Shown piece after piece: positions 9,964 through 19,727 of a stretch of 64,000 nt of DNA; position 1 is the stretch's first letter, and every line of letters starts with the position of its first letter. The stretch covers positions 1-64,000 of the forward strand of contig NZ_JAATNW010000008.1 of the NCBI RefSeq assembly GCF_012911815.1, given 5' to 3'. The position numbers and the translations under genes were made by a program. Under the pieces are notes generated by a model. That model was given only the letters and a program-made list of their open reading frames with translations. It did no database searches and was not told the origin of the DNA. Origin of the DNA: Alteromonas ponticola. Lineage in GTDB: Bacteria > Pseudomonadota > Gammaproteobacteria > Enterobacterales > Alteromonadaceae.

Positions 9964-10821
9964 TCAAAAAGTGGCAACGCTTGTGACGCATTGAATTGGT
10001 TGCCAGTCTTTTACCGCTGAGTTAATGATGCCAATCCGATGGTAGGCATCAACAATAGCGCCTTTGTCCCTTAATTTTCTCAGCCCTGACTGCAGGTCAG
10101 CCAGCAGTATCTCACCTATTTTGTTCTCAGTATTGATAACAAAATGGGTTGAGTCGCGAAAGACCATCTTATAGTTAGGGAACGGATACAGGGAAATACC
10201 AAACTGATTTCTTTCCAGATTAGTTTCAGGACCAAAGGTAATGGGCACGAATTGTCCCCGGCCAATTTTGATCATATTAAACATCTGCTCGTAAAATCCC
10301 ACGTGCATTAATTTTATGCCCGCACATTCAAGAATTTCCCAGTCGTGGTACCAATTTTGGTTAACCAGGGTGACGGCGCTTTTGAGCGCTTGAAATTGGC
10401 TTATGTGGTCAAGGACTTCTTTGGTCGAATACAGGCCTTTTTCAAATTCGTTGCTGCGAAATAGTGCCGGTGAAATCGCCAATTTATCAATTTCAACTTC
10501 GTTTCGCCAAATGCCGATAGCGGTCGCATCAATAAGTTTATCCTGCACATCATTTAACATGCGGCCATTATTCGGATAGGAAGACAGCAAAATTTCGTAG
10601 GTGTTATCGGAATACTTGAGCGCGTTACAGAATATCAGGTATTCGGTCAATACTTGATTCTCACCAAGATCGACCTCGCTCAACGTTGGGCATTTATCGT
10701 TCGTTGTCGCTTGTTTAATCGCGGCCTGATGGTCCTGATAAGTACCCACATTGATTGTTATATGTTTTGCGTCAACATAGGCGCTTACCAGCAAAAGCAG
10801 TGAAAAGTAAAAACGTATCAT
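9964..10821 (-). CDS. Periplasmic solute-binding-like protein
   Basis: The 285-residue product has an N-terminal signal peptide (hydrophobic run, cleavage likely after 'VDA'). Its layout resembles the family 3 extracellular solute-binding fold used by stand-alone proteins in Alteromonadales, with conserved-looking stretches 'DATAIGIWRNEVE', 'MFNMIKIGRGQFVPI' and 'FGISLYPFPNYKMVFRDST'. There is no neighbouring ABC permease, so it is unlikely to be a classical transporter component. Function unknown. Confidence 0.6.
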   Translation of the reverse strand: MIRFYFSLLLLVSAYVDAKHITINVGTYQDHQAAIKQATTNDKCPTLSEVDLGENQVLTEYLIFCNALKYSDNTYEILLSSYPNNGRMLNDVQDKLIDATAIGIWRNEVEIDKLAISPALFRSNEFEKGLYSTKEVLDHISQFQALKSAVTLVNQNWYHDWEILECAGIKLMHVGFYEQMFNMIKIGRGQFVPITFGPETNLERNQFGISLYPFPNYKMVFRDSTHFVINTENKIGEILLADLQSGLRKLRDKGAIVDAYHRIGIINSAVKDWQPIQCVTSVATF

Positions 10822-10876
10822 CCTGTGTTACCTCTCCACTGTATTTATTTTGTCCATAGTTAAGCGTTGATAAAAC

Positions 10877-12253
10877 TTACTGACGTCGCCAGATAGTCCC
10901 TTCTGGCCCATCTTCCAGTACAATTCCTTTTGCGGTTAGGGCGTCACGTGCCGCATCCGCAGCCGCCCAATCCTTGCTTGCTCTGGCATCATTACGTTGT
11001 TTTATCAAGGCCTCGATTTCAGCAACATCGTCCTCACTACCTGCCTGTAAAAACTGATCAGGCGCAGATTGCAAAATACCCAGAATTGCGCCCAAACCAA
11101 CCAGTACACCGGCCAGCTTTGCTGCTTCGGCTTGGTCAGTCTTTTGCTTATTCAGCTCGCGCGCCACATCAAACAATACCGCCATCGCTTCTGGCACATT
11201 AAGATCATCGTTCATGGCCTTTTCAAAACGTGGCAAATAGCCCCCGTAGCTTAATTCAACGTCGCTTGCTGGCGTTATCCCTCTCAACGCAGTGTAAAGT
11301 CGCTCTAGTGAGGCGCGTGCCTGATGAATACTTTCGTCGTCATAATTTAGCTGGCTTCGATAGTGTGCGGTAAGTAAGAAGAAACGAACCGTTTCTGGAT
11401 CGTGCAGTTTTACCACGTCCCGCAGGGTGAAGAAGTTACCTAACGACTTGGACATTTTCTCGTCGTTAACCTGCACCATGCCGCCATGCATCCAGAAGTT
11501 AACGTACTGAGTGTCATACGCACAGCACGACTGGGCAATTTCATTTTCATGATGAGGGAAAATCAAATCTGCCCCGCCGCCGTGGATATCAAAATGATGC
11601 CCCAGATGCTTCGAATTCATCGCAGAACATTCAATATGCCACCCTGGGCGTCCGTCCCCCCAAGGCGACGTCCAGAAAATTTCGTTAGGCTTAGCCGATT
11701 TCCATAGCACGAAGTCCAGCGGATCATCTTTATCTTCCACCACCTGAACGCGCGCACCGGATTGCAGCTGCTCCAGGTTTTGTTTGCTTAATGCGCCATA
11801 TTGCTCGTATTTACTCACATCAAACAACACATCACCGTTTTTCGCCTGGTAGGCATATCCCTTATCGACCAAAGTTTTAATAATGTCGATAATCTCTGGC
11901 ATGTGGCCGGTTACAGTTGGTTCGGTGTTAGGTTCTAAAAGATTAATGGAAGCAAAATCTTCATGCATCATTGCAATGGTTCTTGCGGTTAAGTCTGAAG
12001 GCGAAATACCTTCCTCAGCCGCTCTTTTAATAATTTTGTCGTCCACATCAGTGATGTTTCGGACATAATTCACCGTATAACCCAGATGGCGAAGATAGCG
12101 CACCAGGACGTCGAAACTGAGATAGGTTCTGCCATGCCCCATGTGACACACGTCATAAACGGTGATACCACACACATACAAACCTACCTTCCCTTCTTGC
12201 AGCGGTTCGAAACGCTTTTTCTCTCGGGATAAGGTGTCGTATAGGTGTAGCAT
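10877..12253 (-). CDS. cysS: Cysteine--tRNA ligase
   Basis: CysS charges tRNA-Cys. The 458-residue protein has zinc-binding 'YVCGITVYD', the HIGH-type motif '[12 protein letters not shown]', 'GWHIECSAM', '[17 protein letters not shown]', and the 'KMSKSLGNF' loop, followed by the DALR anticodon-binding helical domain. Length and order match the family. It is divergent from ppiB, the same pairing seen in E. coli (cysS/ppiB). Confidence 0.97.
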   Translation of the reverse strand: MLHLYDTLSREKKRFEPLQEGKVGLYVCGITVYDVCHMGHGRTYLSFDVLVRYLRHLGYTVNYVRNITDVDDKIIKRAAEEGISPSDLTARTIAMMHEDFASINLLEPNTEPTVTGHMPEIIDIIKTLVDKGYAYQAKNGDVLFDVSKYEQYGALSKQNLEQLQSGARVQVVEDKDDPLDFVLWKSAKPNEIFWTSPWGDGRPGWHIECSAMNSKHLGHHFDIHGGGADLIFPHHENEIAQSCCAYDTQYVNFWMHGGMVQVNDEKMSKSLGNFFTLRDVVKLHDPETVRFFLLTAHYRSQLNYDDESIHQARASLERLYTALRGITPASDVELSYGGYLPRFEKAMNDDLNVPEAMAVLFDVARELNKQKTDQAEAAKLAGVLVGLGAILGILQSAPDQFLQAGSEDDVAEIEALIKQRNDARASKDWAAADAARDALTAKGIVLEDGPEGTIWRRQ

Positions 12254-12403
12254 GGTGATTTTCCTGATAAATTAAATTGCGTTGAAGTCTATCACTGTCT
12301 TTAATTGAGGTCACAATTAAATACGCAATTTATGTTCTTAGAATTTAACTCGCTGCACTTTTAAGCTAACATAAGATTTTTAGCTACAATGGCAGGTCCA
12401 TCA

Positions 12404-12901
12404 ATGGTTACGTTGGAAACAAACTACGGTGATATCACCATCACACTGTTTAAAGATAAAGCCCCCAAAACAGTAGAAAATTTTCTTAAGTACGCACGTG
12501 AAGGTTTCTACGACGACACAATATTTCACCGTGTCATCGACAACTTTATGATCCAGGGCGGCGGCTTTACCGCTGACATGCAGCAAAAATCGACCAACGA
12601 CCCGATCAAAAATGAAGCCAACAACGGATTGTCCAACAACCGCGGCACATTGGCGATGGCGCGGACCAACGATCCGCACTCGGCCACGGCACAATTTTTC
12701 ATTAATGTGAAAAATAACGACTTCTTAAATTTTTCCAGCGAATCGATGAACGGCTGGGGCTATTGTGTATTTGCTGAAGTGTCTGAAGGCATGGATGTAG
12801 TTGACGAAATCCGCACCGTAGGTACAGAAAATAGCGGGTTCCACCAGGATGTACCTATCAAGCCTGTGATTATCGAGAAAGTCACCATCAACGACGAATA
12901 A
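12404..12901 (+). CDS. ppiB: Peptidyl-prolyl cis-trans isomerase B (cyclophilin)
   Basis: This 165-residue cytoplasmic cyclophilin accelerates proline isomerisation. It matches E. coli PpiB closely: '[15 protein letters not shown]' carries the catalytic Arg, then '[22 protein letters not shown]' (in two parts) and '[10 protein letters not shown]'. I place the start at the ATG of [10 protein letters not shown] by homology; an ATG at 12389 would add MAGPS. A strong terminator follows directly. Confidence 0.95.
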   Translation: MVTLETNYGDITITLFKDKAPKTVENFLKYAREGFYDDTIFHRVIDNFMIQGGGFTADMQQKSTNDPIKNEANNGLSNNRGTLAMARTNDPHSATAQFFINVKNNDFLNFSSESMNGWGYCVFAEVSEGMDVVDEIRTVGTENSGFHQDVPIKPVIIEKVTINDE

Positions 12902-12919
12902 GAACAATGGCTCAGTGTT

Positions 12920-12942
12920 GAGGGGCGCTCGCCCCTCTTTTT
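12920..12942 (+). terminator. Rho-independent terminator of ppiB
   Basis: A perfect GAGGGGC / GCCCCTC stem with a 4-nt loop is followed by five T residues. The T-run touches the first possible ATG of lpxH at 12943, which favours the later lpxH start at 12955. Confidence 0.85.
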
Positions 12943-12954
12943 ATGTTCATACCC

Positions 12955-13713
12955 ATGAAATTTACTTACTTTATTTCTGATCTTCATTTAAGTGAAGCTT
13001 ATCCGGACATCACCCAATGTCTGCTGCAATTTTTGTCAACTGAGGCGCCTCAGGCTGACGCTCTTTACGTGCTGGGTGATTTGTTTGATGTATGGATTGG
13101 TGACGATAACGTCACACCTTTTAATGAAACCATTGCTGCGGCGTTTAAAAAACTCAGTCAGCATACCCCCGTTTATTTTATTCATGGCAACCGTGATTTT
13201 GCCATTCGTGAAGGTTGGACAAATAAAGCCGGGATGACACTGTTGCCAGAACAGTTTGTGGTTGATTTGTACGGGCATAAAACCCTACTGACCCACGGTG
13301 ACGAATTATGCACCCTGGATGTGGAATATCAGAAGTTTCGCCGAAAATCACGGGGATGGTGGTGGCCGAAGCTGATGCTTTCGCTTCCTCTGTGGCTCAG
13401 ACGCAGAATCGCTGAAGACGGGCGTAAAAAGAGCCAGCTTAAACAACAGCGACTTACCACTGAAATCATGGATGTGACCCCTCAGGAAGTGGTCAAGGTA
13501 ATGGAAAAGTACCAGGTCCAGCGGTTAATTCACGGCCATACGCATCGCCCTAACATCCATACATTGGAAGTTAACGGCAAACCTGCAACCCGTGTGGTGC
13601 TGGGAGATTGGTATGATCAAGGCAGTATTCTGAAAGTATCACGCGGTGCAGTGGAATTAGAGCGCCGTGACTTCGCTGCTGCCGTAACCGAGCACTCAAC
13701 GGTAGCGAAATAA
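12955..13713 (+). CDS. lpxH: UDP-2,3-diacylglucosamine diphosphatase
   Basis: LpxH hydrolyses UDP-2,3-diacylglucosamine to lipid X in lipid A synthesis, at the inner membrane face. The roughly 252-residue protein shows the calcineurin-like metal motifs 'FISDLHLSE', 'GDLFDVWIGDD', 'HGNRDFAI', 'LTHGDELC' and 'HGHTHRPNIH'. The start is ambiguous between ATG 12943 and ATG 12955; neither has a clear ribosome site, and I prefer 12955 because the family starts just before the first metal motif. In this lineage miaE follows. Confidence 0.93.
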   Translation: MKFTYFISDLHLSEAYPDITQCLLQFLSTEAPQADALYVLGDLFDVWIGDDNVTPFNETIAAAFKKLSQHTPVYFIHGNRDFAIREGWTNKAGMTLLPEQFVVDLYGHKTLLTHGDELCTLDVEYQKFRRKSRGWWWPKLMLSLPLWLRRRIAEDGRKKSQLKQQRLTTEIMDVTPQEVVKVMEKYQVQRLIHGHTHRPNIHTLEVNGKPATRVVLGDWYDQGSILKVSRGAVELERRDFAAAVTEHSTVAK

Positions 13714-13764
13714 GCACGGAAAAATTACGGCCATATATTACATGCTAGCCATATTCATAACGGC

Positions 13765-14439
13765 TTAGCTCATTGCCGTAGCAGCTTCCTCAATCGGATT
13801 GCCGCTATGGAACTTGAAGTCGGTATCCGGGGTGCTTATCAGGGCGGCTTCAACTTCCCCGAAATAGTATACACGTGCAGAGATATCTTCATTAGCAACC
13901 TGCCTTGCAAGCGCCAGGTAATCTTCAAAGTGACGTGCCTCTGAACGTAATAACGAAATGTAAAACTTCTGCAGTTCGTTATCCAAATAAGGCGCAATCC
14001 TGGCAAAGCGTTCACAACTGCGCGCTTCGATGTAGGCACCACATATCAGTTTATCAATTAATGCCTGGGGCTCGTAAGTTCTGACATGCCGCATTCCTCT
14101 TGCATAGCGGCCAGCAGACACATTTGCATAGGCGATCCCACGAGATTGCATTATTTCGAGAACTTGTTGAAAGTGATGCAGTTCTTCTTTTATCAACAGC
14201 ACCATTTTTTCTACCAGATCATCACCAAAGCTATGCACACCATTAGCCGAAATCATCTTTTTTAAGCCGCTGTGTTTGCCCTCAAAATTGCCATCACCTA
14301 CCTGGCGATACACATAGTCTTCGTAGGGCTTTAGCCAAGCCAGTAATTCTGCAGCGTTAACTTCATCAACCGCATATCTGCGGATCAACATCAAAGCGGT
14401 CTGTGCGGCCTTAAGCTCACTAAAGTAAACATTGCACAA
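13765..14439 (-). pseudogene. miaE: Native miaE, 3' part, cut off from its 5' end by the island
   Basis: This is the C-terminal ~215 residues of tRNA-(ms2io6A)-hydroxylase, a diiron enzyme that hydroxylates the modified A37 of tRNAs. It keeps 'KEELHHFQQVLEIM', 'YIEARSCERFA' and 'LLRSEARHFEDYL'. Homology begins exactly at 'SELKAAQ', equivalent to residue 41 of the complete copy at 19728-20495; upstream lies only a TTG codon and an in-frame TAA. The missing first 46 codons are at 27033-27176. Base composition is like the surrounding chromosome. It is probably not expressed as an active enzyme. Confidence 0.9.
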
Positions 14440-14504
14440 ACATTATAACCTAAAACCGTTTGCTAGTTTCTTGGTGTTAAAATTAAAAACGGAATGTTTG
14501 CACA
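14415..14504. other. Left island junction (attL) with inverted arm repeats
   Basis: Plus-strand GCTC at 14415-14418 is the last sequence shared with the right junction (27038-27041). To its left is native miaE; to its right island DNA. TGCACAAACATT at 14433-14444 recurs inverted as AATGTTTGCACA at 14493-14504 (10 of 12 by eye), which could be recombinase arm sites. Confidence 0.7.
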
Positions 14505-14590
14505 CGAAGATTAGGCGTATGAAAAATATGAAATTTTAGATATTTTTACAGAAGCGTGATTAAATTAGGTTTAATAGAACGAATTGTGAA

Positions 14591-16405
14591 GTGAAGTTAA
14601 TGGGACTTGAGAGCATTATAACTAGCCTAACCAAAGATTTGGCAGCAAAAGTTTTAAATAAAACTCTAGAGAAAGGAACCGAGCAATACAATAAAGCACT
14701 TGTTATATTCGAATTTTGCTTTAGCAAATATTTGAGAAGATCTCATGAAAGATACTCAAAAATTAAAACTCTATTATATAGAGATCGTCCAGTAAGCTTG
14801 AAAGAACATTACGTGTACACGGATTTGGCTTTAGACAAAAAGAAGATATCCGGCACGGAAATATTTGAGACATTTAATAAAAATCGTAAAAATGTAGTAG
14901 TAGGCACAGCGGGGTCTGGAAAATCAGTTTTATTGAAGAAAATTTTTTGTAATTTGGTAGAAAATAAGTCTGAATTTATACCAATTCTCGTTGAATTAAG
15001 GCTACTAATTCAGCCTGATAATCACCTTAGTATTTTTGACTATATATACAATTCATTGTCTGCACTTGATGAAGGTCTCACAAAAGAGCAGCTGCATTAT
15101 GCTTTAAAATTAGGAAAAGTAGCACTGTTATTTGATGGATTTGATGAAATAGATTTTGAAAAAAAGGAAGTTTATGAAAGAGAAATCCTAGAAATATCGA
15201 ACAAGTATACGAATTCAGTCATTATAGTTAGTAGTAGACCTGATGATAACTTCAACTCTTGGGATGAGTTCTTTATCTATCGAACTCAGAAACTAACCAG
15301 AGAACAAGCAATCGACCTGGTTTCGCGTATTGACTATGATGTTACTGTAAAGGATAAGTTCATTAATGAATTAAAGTCAGGCTTGTACAATGAGCACGTT
15401 GATTTTATATCGAATCCTTTACTTCTTACTATGATGCTTCTTACGTACGAGCAGTTAGCTGAAATTCCAGAAAAAATACACATATTTTACGAGCAAGCGT
15501 TTGATACGCTCTTTCATAAGCACGATGCATTAAAATCTCTATACAAAAGGAAGTCATACACATCATTGCCCATTGATGACTTCAAAAACATTTTTTCTGC
15601 ATTCTGCATAATTACTTATACCGACAAAAAGCTGAGCTTCACTTACAATGAAATAATAGGATACATTTCAAAAGCAATAGAAATAGAAGATTTTGAAATC
15701 GACGCTAGAAAATTTTTTAATGATTTACTGAAATCAGTGTGCATTATTCAGAGAGATGGGAATATTTTTACTTTTTCTCATAGGTCATTTCAAGAGTATT
15801 TTACAGCAAAATTTTTAGCGAAATCAGAATCGCTAGATTTAATGAAGATTTTAGATAACATTTCTACAAATCGAATCGCAGACAACGTACTAAGATATAC
15901 GTTTGAATTAAATACCGAAAAAGTTGAAAAGGAATGGATTCTACCTCGGTTGCAAGAATTGACGACTAAAACAGGGAAAGCTTTGGAGGAACAAAATTTT
16001 AAAGCTTTTTTAAGTTTATTTTTCGATGGATTTACGCCCACTCCCCTTGGTGTAGGTTTGACACTCGACGTAGCAAAAGCAGAGGGGCACTTCAAGAATA
16101 ACGTCATGAGTTTTTATCGAAATATTTCTCTTAAATATTTTCCTCAATCGAATCTCACTGAGGACGAAGAACTAGCTTCAGCACGAATTGAAAATGATGC
16201 TTTTAAGTCTGCGTTAAATTTAAAAAATAACGAAAAAAGCGAGAGCGTAAGTTTATCAGATGTTGAAAATATTGATTGGATTAAGAACACGTGGATTTAT
16301 GATGGATGCTATAAATACGATAAAATGCTTAATGAAATTTATACTGTCGTTAAACGAAAATATGAAAAGAAAGAAATGGAACTTTCAACTCTTTTGTTCA
16401 ATTAG
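14591..16405 (+). CDS. bNACHT-type NTPase (NLR-like anti-phage protein)
   Basis: The 604-residue protein has a short helical N-terminus, then a STAND/NACHT module: Walker A 'GTAGSGKS' at 105-112, Walker B 'LLFDGFDEID' at 179-188 with the extra acidic residues typical of NACHT, 'IIVSSRP' at 211-217, and 'FSHRSFQEYFTAKFLA' near 390 in the winged-helix region. The C-terminal ~200 residues are a divergent sensor-like region. Bacterial NACHT proteins of this size have been shown to protect against phages. The start is GTG 14591 or ATG 14600. It stands alone, is very AT-rich, and ends at its own terminator. Confidence 0.85.
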   Translation: MKLMGLESIITSLTKDLAAKVLNKTLEKGTEQYNKALVIFEFCFSKYLRRSHERYSKIKTLLYRDRPVSLKEHYVYTDLALDKKKISGTEIFETFNKNRKNVVVGTAGSGKSVLLKKIFCNLVENKSEFIPILVELRLLIQPDNHLSIFDYIYNSLSALDEGLTKEQLHYALKLGKVALLFDGFDEIDFEKKEVYEREILEISNKYTNSVIIVSSRPDDNFNSWDEFFIYRTQKLTREQAIDLVSRIDYDVTVKDKFINELKSGLYNEHVDFISNPLLLTMMLLTYEQLAEIPEKIHIFYEQAFDTLFHKHDALKSLYKRKSYTSLPIDDFKNIFSAFCIITYTDKKLSFTYNEIIGYISKAIEIEDFEIDARKFFNDLLKSVCIIQRDGNIFTFSHRSFQEYFTAKFLAKSESLDLMKILDNISTNRIADNVLRYTFELNTEKVEKEWILPRLQELTTKTGKALEEQNFKAFLSLFFDGFTPTPLGVGLTLDVAKAEGHFKNNVMSFYRNISLKYFPQSNLTEDEELASARIENDAFKSALNLKNNEKSESVSLSDVENIDWIKNTWIYDGCYKYDKMLNEIYTVVKRKYEKKEMELSTLLFN

Positions 16406-16452
16406 ATTCTAATCTATTAAATATTTGATAATTTTTATAGTTAATCGAGTAA

Positions 16453-16483
16453 AACCAATATCATATTGATATTGGCTTTATTT
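16453..16483 (+). terminator. Terminator of the NACHT gene
   Basis: A perfect 9-bp stem CCAATATCA / TGATATTGG with a 3-nt loop, followed by CTTTATTT, lies 50 bp past the stop codon. It separates the NACHT gene from the convergent miaE fragment. Confidence 0.8.
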
Positions 16484-16501
16484 AGCTCTGTGATCATTTA
16501 T

Positions 16502-17130
16502 TCAGTACCTTATACCAGAAAGTCCACTATGAAACTTAAAATCTTTATCTGGCGACGAAATCAAGCCAGCTTCGACGCTTCCAAAGTGCTTTATACGCTC
16601 TGAAATATCATGACCTGCAATTTCCTCGGCTAGCTTCAGGTAATCCTGATAGTGACGAGCTTCCGAGCGAAGCAATGAGATGTAAAAATCACCTAACCGC
16701 TTATCCACGTAGGGAGCTAATTTCGCAAATCATTCACATGAACGAGCCTCTATGTATGCACCACATATCAATTTATCGATCAAAGCTTGAGGTTCGTACG
16801 TGCGAACTTCACGCAACATTCCACGAGCATAGCGACTGGAACCTATGGACTCATATTCAATGCCATATTCATGCATAATTTCCAAAACTTGATAAAAGTG
16901 ATGCAACTCCTCTTTTATCACCAAAACCATTTTATCAATTAAATCTTGACTATATGGTGCCCCTGATTTTGGGAACATTGAGTTTTTGATGACTGGCGAG
17001 TTGACGCCAATCACCAATTTTTCAATAGGTAAAGTCTCCAAAACCAGGCCAATAAGGCTTCCCCGCTTTCCATGTCTACCGCATACTTGCGAATAAGATA
17101 CATTGCAGACTGGGCGGCTTTCAATTTACA
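16502..17130 (-). pseudogene. miaE: Second miaE 3' fragment, frameshifted and with a stop
   Basis: This is a decayed miaE lacking the first 40 codons. Homology starts at 'CKLKAAQSAMYLIRKYAVD' (17130), runs to 'EALLAW', then loses frame near 17042 with residues missing, resumes through 'KEELHHFYQVLEIM' and 'YIEARSCE', meets TGA at 16730-16732 where relatives have CGA (ERFA), and continues 'FAKLAPYVDKRLGDFYISLLRSEARHYQDYL' (in two parts) to the end. It resembles the island's complete copy ('VDKRLxDFYISLL') more than the native one, so it came with an earlier element. An in-frame TGA precedes CFCKLKAA. Confidence 0.92.
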
Positions 17131-17159
17131 AAAACATCATGTGTCCATATTGCATTATA

Positions 17160-17187
17160 TAAAAAAGGCTAACCTATAGGTTAACCT
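17160..17187 (-). terminator. Terminator of the ariA-ariB operon
   Basis: On the minus strand, an AGGTTAACC / GGTTAGCCT stem with loop TATA is followed by six T residues and TATAT, directly after the ariB stop. Confidence 0.8.
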
Positions 17188-17198
17188 AATTCAATCAT

Positions 17199-18143
17199 CT
17201 AAGCTGCCATTCGTTCGCTGACTTTAGTAAGAAATTCGGTCAGACATTCTGGTGTTTCCGCATACTGAGATAATTCAGAAATACAGTTGTCCTTGGTTAA
17301 GCTTAAAATAACCTTTCCCTTGGCACTAAAAAATGAAGGAGCTTTTTTTCCCCTATCCACTTTGAGATTCATTAAAAACTTTCTCAGAAACTCAAGCTGT
17401 TGCTTCCCTCTCATACTTAACGTTAAATTCTTCTTATTGAAGTAGTCCTGTGCATCTTTCAAAGCCGTTGGACATAGAGAGAGCGCCTCATAGTCTTTGA
17501 ATAAGTTTTCAGGTGAGTCATTATAAACTTTTTCAACCTTATCAAGTGAAATAGTTACAAGATCATCAATTTTGATATTTTGAATGTTAAGTGTTTTTGG
17601 TGCTTGTTTGCGATATTCCATTAATCGATGAGCTTTTGCCCAACAATTAAAAGGCAATACACAGCTATTAAACTCTTCTAATCTCGCATTAAATGCTTGA
17701 ATGCACTTAGCGTACTCAGCACTATGCTCATTAAACTCAGTTATATTGAATTCAGAAGATAAAATATCTTTAAATACTGACTCAGATACATAGTAGTTTT
17801 CAATTGAATAACCGCTCGTTACATAAATTCGATCGTTATCAGGGTTTTCATACCAATCCTGAAAATCATGATCTATAAAGCAGCAATAGTTAGCGTGTTT
17901 GTAAAGTGGATGCCCACTAATTGCATCATAAAGCTCTATTACAACTTTTCTTCCGCCCGAATTAATACCTTGCCAATTTCCCTTTCCAATATGAATATCA
18001 ACTCTGTTTGAATAATATTTTTCATCTTGTCCTTCAAACAAGCAAATTAAATTGTCTTTATTTTTAGAATAAATTCTTGAGAACTCTAATAGTTTTACTG
18101 AATACGAGCTCCCATGCTTCTGCATAGTTGAAACTCGATCCAT
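17199..18143 (-). CDS. ariB: PARIS-like effector AriB (DUF4435, TOPRIM)
   Basis: The 314-residue protein has the DUF4435 TOPRIM pattern: Glu37 in 'CLFEGQDEKYY', a glycine turn 'HIGKGN', Asp91/Asp93 in 'CFIDHDFQDW', and 'YSIENYYV' at 112-119. In PARIS systems AriB is a nuclease held by the AriA ATPase and released when phage anti-restriction proteins are sensed; it then cuts host tRNA and aborts infection. It overlaps the upstream ATPase by one base (TAATG), so the pair is translationally coupled. The assignment rests on domain pair, order and size; other AAA/DUF4435 pairs exist. Confidence 0.8.
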   Translation of the reverse strand: MDRVSTMQKHGSSYSVKLLEFSRIYSKNKDNLICLFEGQDEKYYSNRVDIHIGKGNWQGINSGGRKVVIELYDAISGHPLYKHANYCCFIDHDFQDWYENPDNDRIYVTSGYSIENYYVSESVFKDILSSEFNITEFNEHSAEYAKCIQAFNARLEEFNSCVLPFNCWAKAHRLMEYRKQAPKTLNIQNIKIDDLVTISLDKVEKVYNDSPENLFKDYEALSLCPTALKDAQDYFNKKNLTLSMRGKQQLEFLRKFLMNLKVDRGKKAPSFFSAKGKVILSLTKDNCISELSQYAETPECLTEFLTKVSERMAA

Positions 18144-19471
18144 TATAATTCCTTTATGTAGTGTCCTAAATCAACAGTATATTGAGCTAATTCATTTTCA
18201 AAAATAAAAGGTGAATGTGTAGTTGTAAACAAAAACGAGCACTTACCTGAATTTAAGATATCTGGCAAGAGTGTCTTCTGCCACTCAATTGAAAGGGACA
18301 ATTCTGGCTCATCAAAAAATATAGCTAAGTTGTCTTCTCTTTTTAGATATAACCGAGCAAATAGTGAAATGATTTGCTTCTCACCTGATGATAGGTTTTC
18401 TATATCTACAGATTTCCCATTCTTTCTTCTGACAATATCTATAGTCACATCACTTTCATTGTAATCAATTTTTTTATCAACTAAATAACGATTACAAACT
18501 TCACTAAACTCTTGAATGGCTTTGTCATTACTTTTCTGCTCACCGTAAACTTTAACCAAATTAGATATAAAATATACAAGTGGGTCATGGCCTGAAAATA
18601 TCTCTCCAGAATCTACAAGTCTGATAATTTCTTTTTTGTATGACTGTTGAATATTATTGCCAATTCTATCCAATACAATTTTCAAAGCTTCAGCGTCAAT
18701 ATTGTTTTTTGTTTCATCATCAACTTTAAACCCTTCGACCAGTTGGCTTAACATTTCGCCATTAACCTTTGAAAACCATTGAACAGAGGAAGATTTTATT
18801 TCCTCCGTGATTTCTTCAAACCTTTGACTAACGTCTTTCATCCCAAAGTTGATCGAGTGTTCATTTGAAATATCAACACTTTCATTAGCAGACAACTCTT
18901 CAAAGTCCTGTTCTACCCTACGGTATGTAGGTAAATATACGATATTTAAACCAAATTTTTCTCTTATACGTTTTAGCTTTTCTTTGCCTTCAACAAGATC
19001 TTTAAAACCTTCGCCCTCAACGTTTGACATATCAGATAACATAGAATGTATATGACGCCCTGGCATCTCAGCTCTTTTTGAAACACTATTAAGGATTGAG
19101 CTTCTTAGAAAAACTTTGTTGGGTGACGTTAGATAATGCTCTATAAGTCTAAGGGTTTTAGGTTCACCCACTTTTCTTTTTAAGTAATCGTAAATACCGT
19201 TTTTAGTAAACGAGTCATAAGATATGCTAAATTCAGAACTTTTAATTTCAAACTTCTCGTCATCAGAGAACTCTACACATATTTTGTCGAACTCTATATC
19301 TCGTAATTTATGTATATCACCTGACAGAATACCAAACAAAGCATTCAGAACAGTAGTTTTACCGTAGCCATTCTCAGCGACTAAAACTTTAATATTTTCT
19401 GAAAAATCAATCGAAACATCCCTTTCACCATAAAGTTTTTTTATAGTAAAGTTTTTTATTATTTTATTCAT
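18143..19471 (-). CDS. ariA: PARIS-like sensor ATPase AriA (AAA_15, ABC-type)
   Basis: The 442-residue protein is an ABC/SMC-like ATPase: Walker A 'ENGYGKTT' at 33-40, a long helical insertion, the signature 'LSSGEKQII' from 360, Walker B 'LAIFFDEPELSL' near 382-393 and the H-loop 'TTHSPFI' near 417. This is the AAA_15 (OLD-like ATPase) architecture of AriA. I chose ATG 19471, preceded by GGGAAATGT; an ATG at 19486 would add MIGKC. It is the first gene of the two-gene operon with ariB. AT-rich, unlike the chromosome backbone. Confidence 0.8.
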   Translation of the reverse strand: MNKIIKNFTIKKLYGERDVSIDFSENIKVLVAENGYGKTTVLNALFGILSGDIHKLRDIEFDKICVEFSDDEKFEIKSSEFSISYDSFTKNGIYDYLKRKVGEPKTLRLIEHYLTSPNKVFLRSSILNSVSKRAEMPGRHIHSMLSDMSNVEGEGFKDLVEGKEKLKRIREKFGLNIVYLPTYRRVEQDFEELSANESVDISNEHSINFGMKDVSQRFEEITEEIKSSSVQWFSKVNGEMLSQLVEGFKVDDETKNNIDAEALKIVLDRIGNNIQQSYKKEIIRLVDSGEIFSGHDPLVYFISNLVKVYGEQKSNDKAIQEFSEVCNRYLVDKKIDYNESDVTIDIVRRKNGKSVDIENLSSGEKQIISLFARLYLKREDNLAIFFDEPELSLSIEWQKTLLPDILNSGKCSFLFTTTHSPFIFENELAQYTVDLGHYIKEL

Positions 19472-19614
19472 ACATTTCCCTATCAATTAGCTATATATAT
19501 AACAAGTTACATCTAATAAAATCAAAAGCTAAGTTAAAAATATAATTTCACTTTATCGAAACCCACATACTTTAAATTAATTTGTAGTAAATTTAATTCA
19601 TGGATAGTTTCTAA

Positions 19615-19687
19615 ATTCCATCCATCTTTATAATAATGTCTCAATTATTAAACTCCATTCATCTTTATATTAATCATCTCAATGATA
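19615..19687. repeat. Two imperfect ~36-bp tandem repeats
   Basis: Units starting near 19615 and 19652 both read (T/C)TCCAT(C/T)CATCTTTATA and then an AT stretch ending TCTCAAT. They lie between the ariA promoter side and the 3' end of the complete miaE. Function unknown; the rest of 19487-19727 is AT-rich with no ORF. Confidence 0.6.
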
Positions 19688-19727
19688 AAATAGGAGTGTC
19701 TACTTTTAGTTCCAAGATTCAACATGT

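Noticed and set aside
13765..14439. Functional short MiaE starting at TTG 14439
   Set aside because: It lacks the first 40 or more residues including the first helix, has an in-frame stop just upstream, and its true N-terminus is found at 27033-27176.
17100..17150. A clean attL-like arm at the second miaE fragment
   Set aside because: The sequence before CKLKAA agrees with the left island arm at only about 8 of 16 positions by eye, and the core reads AAAT; decay may hide it, but I cannot claim it.
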